From Streptomyces longhuiensis (GTDB lineage Bacteria > Actinomycetota > Actinomycetes > Streptomycetales > Streptomycetaceae), in contig NZ_CP085173.1 in the NCBI RefSeq assembly GCF_020616555.1, forward strand, positions 7,766,001 through 7,830,000: DNA of 64,000 nucleotides, in the 5' to 3' direction. The notes below the pieces were generated by a model. It did not search any database, was not told the origin of the DNA, and was given only the letters and a program-made list of their open reading frames with translations. Made by a program: the position numbers and the translations under genes. Of the stretch, positions 34,603 to 41,821 are shown one piece after another (positions within the stretch are counted from its first letter, which is position 1; every line of letters starts with the position of its first letter).

Positions 34603-35400
34603 TCAGTCGAGGAGGCGCTCGCGCAGCCGCTCGCGCCGGGCGGGGGACAGCTTGAGGCCCTCCTCCAGGTAGCGGTCCGTGGAGCCCCAGGTCTGCGCGA
34701 CCTGCTCGAAGGCGGCCGCCAGATACGAGGCGCGGGCGTCGAACAGCGGGCTCAGCAGCTCCATGACCTCGGGGGACATCGCGTCCTTCGAGGCACTGCT
34801 GCGGTGCACCTTGTAGCGGCGGTGCGTCGCGTTCGACTCCAGGTAGTCCGCCTCGATGGCGTCGCGCTCCACACCCACGGCCAGGAGCGTGACCGCTATC
34901 GACAGGCCCGCGCGGTCCTTGCCGGCCGCGCAGTGCATGAGCGCCGGCACGCTGTCCTCGGCGAGGGAGTGCAGGACCTGGCTGTGCTCGGCGGTGCGCT
35001 CCGTGATGATCGCCCGGTACGACGTGATCATCCGGTTCGCGGCCTGGCCCTCGGCGAGGGCGGCGCGCAGGTCGTCGAGGTTGCCGTCGCGCACCATCTG
35101 CCAGAACTCGGCGCCGTCCGCCGGGTCGGTCAGCGGCAGATTCACGTTCCGTACGCCGGGCAGCGTGACGTCGGGGCCTTCGAGCCGCTGGTCGGCGGCG
35201 TTGCGGAAGTCGAAGATCGTGTGCAGCCCGAGCGAGGAGAGGAACGCGGCGTCCTCGTCCGTGGCGTGCGCGAGGTGACCACTGCGGAACAGCACGCCCT
35301 GCTTGACCCGCCGGCCGTCCACGGTCGGGAGACCACCGACATCGCGGAAGTTGCGCACTCCGGCCAACTCGGGCTCGGTGGACGGGACCTGCTGCGTCAC
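34603..35400 (-). CDS. Tyrosine-protein phosphatase (DSP-like)
   Basis: 265 residues of the Y_phosphatase3/MptpB-like family. The P-loop HCxxGKDRxG is seen as MHCAAGKDRAGLSIAV near residue 156, and the conserved N-terminal GVRNFRDVGGL with FRSGHLA is present. Members dephosphorylate phosphotyrosine, and sometimes phosphoinositides. The protein is cytoplasmic with no signal peptide. GTG 35400 has GGAGGA 6 nt upstream. It is a single gene, facing the DUF6126 gene tail to tail. Confidence 0.92.
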   Translation of the reverse strand: MTQQVPSTEPELAGVRNFRDVGGLPTVDGRRVKQGVLFRSGHLAHATDEDAAFLSSLGLHTIFDFRNAADQRLEGPDVTLPGVRNVNLPLTDPADGAEFWQMVRDGNLDDLRAALAEGQAANRMITSYRAIITERTAEHSQVLHSLAEDSVPALMHCAAGKDRAGLSIAVTLLAVGVERDAIEADYLESNATHRRYKVHRSSASKDAMSPEVMELLSPLFDARASYLAAAFEQVAQTWGSTDRYLEEGLKLSPARRERLRERLLD

Positions 35401-35457
35401 GGGGGCTCCTCCCGGTCGGCCGCGGCGCTGCTCGCTGCGGGCGACTTCGACGATACG

Positions 35458-35482
35458 ACATGGCTGCCAGGGGCAACCATGT
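35458..35482. promoter_or_regulatory. Inverted repeat upstream of the phosphatase
   Basis: ACATGGCTGCC and GGCAACCATGT form 11-bp arms with one mismatch around a 3-nt centre, 58 nt upstream of the phosphatase start. An operator is plausible. The following 35483-35800 is relatively AT-rich, carries a repeated GAAATGAG (35516, 35565) and presumably contains the promoter of the riboswitch-controlled gene; I see no confident -35/-10 pair. Confidence 0.35.
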
Positions 35483-35802
35483 GAGCGGAGGCTGATGATT
35501 TCACGCTAAATGCCCGAAATGAGACTGAAAGCAGGCAATCGCGCCTTACGGAATAACTAAGCCTGAAATGAGGCCATATGGTGGTCGATGGGTGAGCAGG
35601 GTCATAGCGGTGACCGTGTGTGGCGGTGGGGCCGAATGAATTCCCCGTAGGTAACGCAGTTGCAAAGATCGTGAATCGACGGAGCGTGACGGCCTTTTCC
35701 GGAAAGGATCATTCAAGGATCAAGAACCGGAATGCCCAGGGGAATTCGCGGCTTGTCCCCGCGCTCCCCGCTCGCTTACGTTCGGCGCAATCCGGACGGA
35801 CC

Positions 35803-35975
35803 GCCTAATCCTGCCGCCGCCCGGAATCCGCACATCGATCCGTGCTCGGCAGGAGCGGGGGACCCAGGTGGACCGCCGTTTCCGGAACACCGGAAGCGGC
35901 TCGGGGTGAAGCCGTGCCCGAAAGGGCGCGGCCGGGCAACTCCAGCCCGAACCCGACAGCTCACCTCGCAGGCGA
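35803..35975 (+). ncRNA. ydaO/yuaA-type c-di-AMP riboswitch
   Basis: The leader of the M23 peptidase gene carries conserved blocks of the ydaO class in order: CCTAATCCTGCC...GGCAGGAG, then CGGGGGACCCAGGTGGA, a GGGGTGAAGCCG hairpin loop, GGGCAACTCCAGCCCGAA, and ACCCGACAGCTCACCTCGCA-GGCG. These match the pseudo-symmetric binding core that recognises two c-di-AMP molecules. In actinobacteria this class controls Rpf and LysM/M23 wall hydrolases, usually switched off by the ligand. The SD and ATG begin just after it, so both termination and occlusion are possible. Confidence 0.88.
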
Positions 35976-35991
35976 CGGAGAGGAAACCCCC

Positions 35992-36807
35992 ATGCCCGCG
36001 AAGGGTAAGCACCGCCGTCCCAAGTCCCAGGGCTTCGCACGCACGCTCGTCGTCGCCGGAGTGGGCGGCGCCGCGCTCGCGCTGCCGCTGGTGGGTGCCG
36101 CCGGCGCCCACGCCGCGACTCCCGCGGCCGCCCACTCGGTCGTCCAGGCCGCGGCCGCTCCCGCCGCCGCCACGACCTACGTCGTCAAGAGCGGGGACAC
36201 CCTTTCGAAGATCGCCGACGCGCAGCACGTCAGCGGCGGCTGGAAGAAGCTCTACTCCGACAACCGCTCGGTCGTCGGCAGCAACCCGTCCCTGATCCAC
36301 CCGGGCCTGAAGCTGACGATCGGCCAGAAGGCCGCGGCCCCCGCCGCGAAGTCCCCGGCCACCGCCACGCAGGCCTCCGCACCCAAGGCCGCCACCGGCT
36401 CCGGCTACGCGCTGCCCGTCCAGAGCGCCTCCGTCGGCACGGCGTACAAGACCGCGGGCAGCATGTGGTCCAGCGGCTACCACACCGGTGTCGACTTCGT
36501 GGTCCCGACGGGCACCCCGCTCAAGGCCATAGCCGCGGGCACCGTCGTGTCGGCCGGTCTTGACGGTGCGTACGGCAACGAGGTCGTCATCCAGCACGCC
36601 GACGGCAAGTACTCGCAGTACGCCCACATGTCGTCCCTCTCCGTCTCCTCCGGGCAGACCGTGACCGGGGGCCAGCAGATCGGCCTCTCCGGCGCGACCG
36701 GCAACGTCACGGGACCGCACCTGCACTTCGAGATCCGCACCACCCCGAGCTACGGCTCGGACGTGGACCCGATCGCGTACCTCCGTGCGCACGGGGTCTC
36801 GATCTGA
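35992..36807 (+). CDS. Secreted LysM and M23 family peptidoglycan hydrolase
   Basis: 271 residues. A basic N-region and hydrophobic core (ARTLVVAGVGGAALALPLVG) end in AHA, a Sec signal peptide. A LysM domain follows (TTYVVKSGDTLSKIADAQHV), then an Ala/Pro/Lys linker, then an M23 peptidase with the Zn ligands in YHTGVDF and GPHLHFEIR (HxH) plus AYGNEVVIQH. It cleaves peptide cross-links in the cell wall, typically during germination or growth. ATG 35992 has GGAGAGGAAA upstream. A c-di-AMP riboswitch in the leader links it to turgor and wall signalling. Confidence 0.95.
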   Translation: MPAKGKHRRPKSQGFARTLVVAGVGGAALALPLVGAAGAHAATPAAAHSVVQAAAAPAAATTYVVKSGDTLSKIADAQHVSGGWKKLYSDNRSVVGSNPSLIHPGLKLTIGQKAAAPAAKSPATATQASAPKAATGSGYALPVQSASVGTAYKTAGSMWSSGYHTGVDFVVPTGTPLKAIAAGTVVSAGLDGAYGNEVVIQHADGKYSQYAHMSSLSVSSGQTVTGGQQIGLSGATGNVTGPHLHFEIRTTPSYGSDVDPIAYLRAHGVSI

Positions 36808-36875
36808 CCCCGACGATGTGACGTCGCTCCGACCCTGACGGTGTGACGTGCGGGTGTCTCGTCGAGGCGTGAGGT

Positions 36876-36909
36876 GAAGGGGCGGGTCCGGTTCCGGGCC
36901 CGCCCCTTC
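36876..36909 (+). terminator. Terminator of the M23 peptidase gene
   Basis: A perfect 11-bp stem, GAAGGGGCGGG and CCCGCCCCTTC, around a 12-nt loop, 69 nt after the stop codon. Confidence 0.8.
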
Positions 36910-37032
36910 GTCGTGCCCCTCCGTCGTGTCCCGTCGTATTCCTGAAATCGCGGAACTGACCGGGTGGGCTATATCACCACCCGTCAACCCCTTCCTACGG
37001 TCGCGTAGGTCACATCGCAGGGTGAAAGATGT

Positions 37033-37830
37033 GTGGTCGTGGCAAACGAATCGAGATCACTCAGCGGCGGCACGATTCGGTCCTACGCGGCGGTGGGGGA
37101 CAGCTTCACCGAAGGCGTCGGGGACCCCGGTCCCGACGGGGCCTTCGTGGGCTGGGCCGACCGTCTCGCCGTCCTCCTGGACGACCGGACCCCCGAGCAC
37201 TCCTTCCGGTACGCGAACCTCGCCGTGCGCGGCAAGCTCCTCGACCAGATCGTGGAGGACCAGCTCCCGCGGGCCGTCGAACTCGCCCCGGACCTGGTGA
37301 CCTTCGCCGCCGGCGGCAACGACATCATCCGTCCCGGCACCGACCCCGACGACGTCGCCGAGCGCTTCGAGAAGGCCGTGGCCCGGCTGACCTCCGCCGT
37401 CGGCACGGTCATGGTGACCACCGGCTTCGACACCCGGGACGTCCCGGTCCTCAAGCATCTGCGCGGCAAGATAGCGACGTACAACGGACATGTGCGCGCG
37501 GTCGCCGACCGCTACGGCTGCCCGGTGCTCGACCTGTGGTCCCTCAAGACCGTCCAGGACCGTCGTGCTTGGGACGACGACCGGCTGCACCTCTCGCCCG
37601 AGGGGCACACGCGGGTCGCGCTGCGGGCGGGGCAGGCGCTCGGCGTCGAGGTACCGGCGGACCCGGACCAGCCGTGGCCGGCGCAGCCGCCGCGCGGCAC
37701 GCTGGAGGTGCGGCGCGACGACATCCACTGGGCGCGGGAGTTCCTGGTCCCGTGGATCGGCCGACGGCTGCGCGGTGAGTCGTCCGGGGACCATGTGGCG
37801 GCGAAGCGGCCGGATCTGCTGCCGCTCTGA
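37033..37830 (+). CDS. SGNH/GDSL family hydrolase
   Basis: 265 residues. The four SGNH blocks are visible: GDSFTEG (Ser nucleophile) near residue 22, NLAVRGK (Gly), GGND (Asn), and DDRLHLSPEGH (Asp/His). These are esterases or lipases acting on acyl esters. There is no signal peptide, so the protein is probably cytoplasmic. GTG 37033 follows AGGGTGAAAG. A C-terminal extension of about 70 residues (WPAQPPRGTLEVRRDD onward) has no motif I can name. It is a single gene with its own hairpin after it. Confidence 0.9.
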   Translation: MVVANESRSLSGGTIRSYAAVGDSFTEGVGDPGPDGAFVGWADRLAVLLDDRTPEHSFRYANLAVRGKLLDQIVEDQLPRAVELAPDLVTFAAGGNDIIRPGTDPDDVAERFEKAVARLTSAVGTVMVTTGFDTRDVPVLKHLRGKIATYNGHVRAVADRYGCPVLDLWSLKTVQDRRAWDDDRLHLSPEGHTRVALRAGQALGVEVPADPDQPWPAQPPRGTLEVRRDDIHWAREFLVPWIGRRLRGESSGDHVAAKRPDLLPL

Positions 37831-37849
37831 CAGCAGCCGCGCGCGTCAT

Positions 37850-37880
37850 GGGGGAGCTTGCCCTTGGGGGCGGCTCCCCC
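37850..37880 (+). terminator. Candidate terminator of the SGNH gene
   Basis: An 8-bp stem, GGGGGAGC and GCTCCCCC, with a 15-nt loop, 20 nt after the stop; weaker than the other hairpins in the window. Confidence 0.5.
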
Positions 37881-37937
37881 GCGTCATTTCCACGCGGTCA
37901 CGTCGGGCTCCGTTCGGGGCCCGACGTCGCGGCGCCG

Positions 37938-38555
37938 TCAGCCCGACGCCGTCAGGTCCGCCCGCTCGAGTCCCAGCTCGCGGGCCAGCGCGTCGTCGAC
38001 CCACTCCTGCATGCGGGCCCGTGAGACCGTCCCGGTGTACGCGGTCATCTGCACCGCGAGACCGTCGAGGAGCGCCGTCAGGCGCAGTGCGGCGCCCGCG
38101 GGGTCCGGGCAGCGGAACTCGCCCGCCGCCACGCCCTCCGCGACGACTTCCGTGAGCGCCGCCTTCCACTGCTTGTCCAGGTCGCGCGTGACCTCCCGCA
38201 GCGCGGGCTCGCGCAGTGCCGCGGACCAGCCCTCGATCCACAGCCGCCACCCCTTGGCCTGCCCGGTCGGCGCGTACCAGCGCACGGCCGAACGCAGCCG
38301 GCGCAGCGCCGTCGTGCGCTTGCCCAGCAGCTTGCGCAGATGTGCGAGGTCGCCCTCCGCGGCGTGCGCGAACGCGGCCGAGACGAGCTTCTCCTTCGTC
38401 GAGAAGTGGTACAGAACCAGCGCGTTGCTCACCCCGAGCGCTGCGGCGACGTCGGCGATGCGCACGGCTGCCACGCCCCGCGCCTCGATCTGCTCGATGG
38501 CGGCCCGCAGCAACTCTTCACGCCGCTCGGCCACGCTCAACCGCACTCTTGCCAC
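37938..38555 (-). CDS. TetR family transcriptional regulator
   Basis: 205 residues. The N-terminal TetR helix-turn-helix is RREELLRAAIEQIEARGVAA, then IADVAAALGVSNALVLYHFS, and the C-terminal helical ligand domain resembles the BetI/TetR_C_6 type. The GTG start (38555) lies 112 nt from a palindrome in the intergenic region shared with the divergent APC permease. Nearly the same palindrome occurs upstream of the acyl-CoA dehydrogenase operon at 47980, so this protein is the best candidate to control both. Ligand unknown; a CoA ester or amino-acid-derived acid would fit. Confidence 0.92.
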   Translation of the reverse strand: MARVRLSVAERREELLRAAIEQIEARGVAAVRIADVAAALGVSNALVLYHFSTKEKLVSAAFAHAAEGDLAHLRKLLGKRTTALRRLRSAVRWYAPTGQAKGWRLWIEGWSAALREPALREVTRDLDKQWKAALTEVVAEGVAAGEFRCPDPAGAALRLTALLDGLAVQMTAYTGTVSRARMQEWVDDALARELGLERADLTASG

Positions 38556-38666
38556 GCGGTAACCCTACACACGGGCACCGGCGGTGGGCGCCGAGTGGCG
38601 AACCCGGCGCGAACGCCTCGTGCACGACTCTTGACAGTGCCCAGTGGTGCCCGTCACAGTCTCGCT

Positions 38667-38687
38667 TACTGACTGGCCGTTCAGTCA
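38667..38687. promoter_or_regulatory. Operator between tetR and the APC permease (site A)
   Basis: TGACTG-GCCGTT-CAGTCA (38670-38687) is a perfect 6-bp inverted repeat, extended at the left to TACTGACTGG. Read on the minus strand the 20-mer is GACTGAACGGCCAGTCAGTA, which matches site B at 47980 in 17 of 20 positions. It lies in the divergent gap and so can serve both directions. Confidence 0.65.
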
Positions 38688-38794
38688 ATAGGGCGACCGG
38701 ACAGCCAGTAGCGGCACCGTCGCAAGAGGAGCCGCAGTCCAGTCCGAGAACAACCGTCACGCCCCGTGCCCCGCCGTGCAGCAGGAGTTTCCCC

Positions 38795-40354
38795 GTGACC
38801 CAAGCGCCGCCGATACCGCCGACCGAGCCGTCCGCCCAGGACGCACCCGACCTGTCCGAGGGGTGGGGTGAACAGCGCTCCCGGCTCAAGAAGGACCTGC
38901 GCAGGCTGGACGTGCTGTTCTTCCTGATCTGCACCCTCGTCGGCCTCGACACGATCGGCTCCGTGGCCGCCCAGGGTCCGCAGGGCCTGACCTGGATGGC
39001 GATCCTCGCCCTCGCGTTCTTCCTCCCGTACGGGCTGCTCGTGGCCGAACTCGGCTCGGCCTTCCCCGTGCAGGGTGGCCCCTACGTCTGGACGCGCCTG
39101 GCGTTCGGGCGGCTCGTCGCCGGTGTGAACCAGCTCCTCTACTGGATCTCCAACCCCGTCTGGGTGGGCGGCAGCCTGTGCATCATCGCGCTCACCACGT
39201 GGGAGGAGTTCTTCACCCCGCTGCCGGGATTCTGGAAGTACGCGGCCGGCCTCGTCTTCATCTGGGGCGGCGCGCTGGCCGTCGTACAGTCCGTGCGCAT
39301 CGGCAAGTGGGTGCCCATCGCCGGCGCCGTCGCCCGGATCGTGCTCCTCGGGTTCTTCCTCGTCTCCGTGGTGGTGTTCGCCGTCCAGCACGGCGTGCAC
39401 GCGCTGCCCGCCGGTGAGTTCGTCCCGACGTACGCCGGTTTCGTGGCGCTGGTCCCGGTCCTGATCTTCAACTACGTCGGCTTCGAACTGCCCAGCTCCG
39501 CGGCAGAGGAGATGACGAACCCGAGGCGCGACATCCCTCTGTCGATCCTGCGCTCGGGCTTCGCGGCGGTGCTCCTCTACGGCGGCCCGATCCTCGGCAT
39601 CCTCTTCGTGCTGCCCAGCAAGGAGATCGGCAGCCTCGGCGGTTTCATCGACGCCTGCAAGGCCGTGTTCACGGTCTACGGCGGGTCGATCGCGGCCGAC
39701 GGCACGGTCACGCTCACCGGCCTCGGCTCCGTCTTCGGCGGGGTCGCCGCGGCGGGCCTGATCATCGGCCTGCTGACCTCGGGCGTCACCTGGGCCATGG
39801 GCGCCCACCGCGCGCAGGCCGTCGCCTGCGCGGACGGCGCGGGTCCCGCGTGGCTCGGCCACATCTCCGAGAAGCACGGGACGCCGGTGCGGGTGAACCT
39901 GCTCTCCGCCGTCCTCGGTTCGATCCTCTTCGTGGTCGCCCTCAACCTCACGGGCGGCAACGGCGAGAAGTACTTCGCCGCGGGTCTCGGCCTGACGATC
40001 TGCACCACCTTCATCTCGTACGTCATCACCTTCCCCAGCCTCGCCGTGCTGCGCCGCAAGTACCCGGACACGCCACGCCCGTACGCCGTCCCGGGCGGAC
40101 GCGTGGGCGCATGGGTCGTGAGCGTCCTCGCCACCGGGTTCGTGGCGTTCACCGTGATCGTGCTGATCTGGCCCGGCTTCGGGGTCGGCTGGTTCGGCTC
40201 GGCGGGCAGCGCGGCGGACTCACTGCCCGAGTCGTTCGCAGGCCAGCGCGCCCAGTACACACTCAGCCAGGTGCTGCCCCTGCTGCTCTTCGTCGGCATC
40301 GGGCTCGTCTTCTACGCGATGGGCGCGCGGACGCGCAGGCGCGTGGGCGAGTAG
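38795..40354 (+). CDS. APC family amino acid permease
   Basis: 519 residues with about 12 membrane helices after a 40-residue polar N-terminus. The first helix ICTLVGLDTIGSVAAQGPQG and the YVGFELPSSAAEEMTNPRRD segment (the helix-6 unwound region and following loop) are characteristic of APC amino acid/polyamine transporters. The substrate is not readable. GTG 38795 has AGGAG 7 nt upstream; longer in-frame starts cover non-coding-looking DNA. It is divergent from tetR, with the operator between them and a good terminator after it. Confidence 0.93.
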   Translation: MTQAPPIPPTEPSAQDAPDLSEGWGEQRSRLKKDLRRLDVLFFLICTLVGLDTIGSVAAQGPQGLTWMAILALAFFLPYGLLVAELGSAFPVQGGPYVWTRLAFGRLVAGVNQLLYWISNPVWVGGSLCIIALTTWEEFFTPLPGFWKYAAGLVFIWGGALAVVQSVRIGKWVPIAGAVARIVLLGFFLVSVVVFAVQHGVHALPAGEFVPTYAGFVALVPVLIFNYVGFELPSSAAEEMTNPRRDIPLSILRSGFAAVLLYGGPILGILFVLPSKEIGSLGGFIDACKAVFTVYGGSIAADGTVTLTGLGSVFGGVAAAGLIIGLLTSGVTWAMGAHRAQAVACADGAGPAWLGHISEKHGTPVRVNLLSAVLGSILFVVALNLTGGNGEKYFAAGLGLTICTTFISYVITFPSLAVLRRKYPDTPRPYAVPGGRVGAWVVSVLATGFVAFTVIVLIWPGFGVGWFGSAGSAADSLPESFAGQRAQYTLSQVLPLLLFVGIGLVFYAMGARTRRRVGE

Positions 40355-40370
40355 CGCGTTCGCGCGCATG

Positions 40371-40403
40371 GGAGGGCCTTCCCCGGGGCGGGGAGGGCCC
40401 TCC
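40371..40403 (+). terminator. Terminator of the APC permease gene
   Basis: A 14-bp stem with one mismatch, GGAGGGCCTTCCCC (40371-40384) pairing with 40390-40403, and a 5-nt loop. It also lies beyond the end of the convergent NTF2-like gene. Confidence 0.8.
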
Positions 40404-40437
40404 GGTGTGTCGGGTCCCGACGGAACGTCTCGTCGGG

Positions 40438-40845
40438 TCAGACGCCCACGATGCGCCCGTCCTCCGCCACGACGACGAACTCCAGTCCTCCGCCCGTCAC
40501 TTCGCCGCTTTGCGTGAGAACCGACTCCCAGCGGAACGTGACGACGTCGTTCAACTGCTGCGCGTGCGCGGCCGTCGCCCTGAACGTGTACTCGCCGGAC
40601 GCCACGAACTCCTCGTGGGCCCGCGCCACCCGCGCCTCCAGCTCGTCGTGACCGCGCGCCTCCAGGGCGGCCGTGGGGAAGCCGAGGCGCACGGCCGTCT
40701 CCCGCAACTCCTGCGGCGGCAGCAGGGCGTGCACGCCGTCAGGGGACCACAGGGCGTGCACCGCCTTGCGGCGCAGCTCGGGGTCCCGCTCGTTCCAGAC
40801 GGCCGCGTACCGGCCGGCCAGCTCCTGTGCGTCGATGTGCGGCAT
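40438..40845 (-). CDS. NTF2-like (SnoaL/SnoaL-2 type) protein
   Basis: 135 residues, alpha+beta cone fold typical of NTF2-like proteins (IDAQELAGRYAAVWNERDPE, then RKAVHALWSPDGVHALLPP, and the final strand GLEFVVVAEDGRIVGV). Such proteins act as isomerases, hydrolases or binding domains; no catalytic residues can be assigned. ATG 40845. It is divergent from an MmyB-type XRE regulator, with a palindrome between them, so it is probably that regulator's target. Confidence 0.82.
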   Translation of the reverse strand: MPHIDAQELAGRYAAVWNERDPELRRKAVHALWSPDGVHALLPPQELRETAVRLGFPTAALEARGHDELEARVARAHEEFVASGEYTFRATAAHAQQLNDVVTFRWESVLTQSGEVTGGGLEFVVVAEDGRIVGV

Positions 40846-40923
40846 GGAATCGCTCGCTTTCTGTCCTGTCCCTGATGGCTGTTTGTGATGGGTGAACTCT
40901 GCGCGGCGGGGTGCGGCGCGACA

Positions 40924-40939
40924 ATTCCCCGCAGGGAAT
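40924..40939. promoter_or_regulatory. Operator in the NTF2-like/XRE divergent gap
   Basis: ATTCCC-CGCA-GGGAAT, a perfect 6-bp dyad, 37 nt upstream of the regulator and 79 nt upstream of the NTF2-like gene. The size suits an XRE dimer. Confidence 0.5.
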
Positions 40940-40975
40940 GGCCCGTAGACCCCGCCGTCGGGTAGACACGGTCCG

Positions 40976-41821
40976 GTGACGACGCAGGCGGAACCGGCTG
41001 AGGCAGGGGCAGGGGCAGGGCTCTCGGGCAGGGCGGCGCAGGGCGGGCTCGGTGACGCGTTGCGCGAGTGGCGGGTGCGGCGGCGCGTCAGCCAGCTGGA
41101 GCTGGCCACGCGCGCGGGGACCACGCAGCGGCATGTCAGCTTCGTGGAGAGCGGCCGTTCGGTGCCGGGCCGCGCCATGGTCGTACGCCTGGCGGAGGCG
41201 CTGAAGGTGCCGCTGCGGGAGCGCAACGCCCTGCTCCTTGCGGCGGGTTACGCACCCGCGTACCAGGAGTCGCACTTCGGGGGCCCGCAGCTGTCCGCGG
41301 TCCGTACGGCCCTGGAGCGCGTCATGGAGGCGCATCTGCCGTATCCGGCGGTCATCATCGACCGGCGCGGGGATCTCGTCTCGCGCAACGAGGCCTTCGA
41401 CGCGCTGACCGAAGGGGTCGATCCGGCGCTGCTCTCGGCGCCGGTGAACATCGCGCGCGTGCTGCTGCATCCGCGCGGCCTCGCGCCGCGGATCGTGAAC
41501 CTGGACGAGTGGGCCTGGCACGTCATCGACGGACTGCACGACGAGTCCGTACGGAATTCCAACCGGGCTCTCACGGAGCTGGTCGCCGAACTGGAGGACA
41601 TGGTGCCGGACCGGCCCCGACAGGCCGGTCCGGACTACCTCGGCTTCGCCGTCCCGCTGCGACTGCGCACGAAGTGGGGCGAGCTGCGCCTTCTGAGCAC
41701 GCTCACCCACTTCGGGACGGCGGTCGACGTCACGCTCGCCGAGCTGAAACTGGAGGCGTTCCTACCCCTCGACCAGGAGACCGCCGCCCTCCTCGCCGAC
41801 GCCATGGACGGGCGCCGGTGA
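40976..41821 (+). CDS. XRE regulator with MmyB-like ligand-binding domain
   Basis: 281 residues. Residues about 25-85 form the helix-turn-helix (LREWRVRRRVSQLELATRAG, then TTQRHVSFVESGRSVPGRA). Residues about 110-275 form the MmyB-like PAS-type domain (PYPAVIIDRRGDLVSRNEAF, and FGTAVDVTLAELKLEAFLPL), thought to bind fatty-acid-like ligands. Members often regulate an adjacent divergent enzyme. GTG 40976. The 3' end overlaps the convergent CoA-ligase gene by 60 nt. Confidence 0.92.
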   Translation: MTTQAEPAEAGAGAGLSGRAAQGGLGDALREWRVRRRVSQLELATRAGTTQRHVSFVESGRSVPGRAMVVRLAEALKVPLRERNALLLAAGYAPAYQESHFGGPQLSAVRTALERVMEAHLPYPAVIIDRRGDLVSRNEAFDALTEGVDPALLSAPVNIARVLLHPRGLAPRIVNLDEWAWHVIDGLHDESVRNSNRALTELVAELEDMVPDRPRQAGPDYLGFAVPLRLRTKWGELRLLSTLTHFGTAVDVTLAELKLEAFLPLDQETAALLADAMDGRR

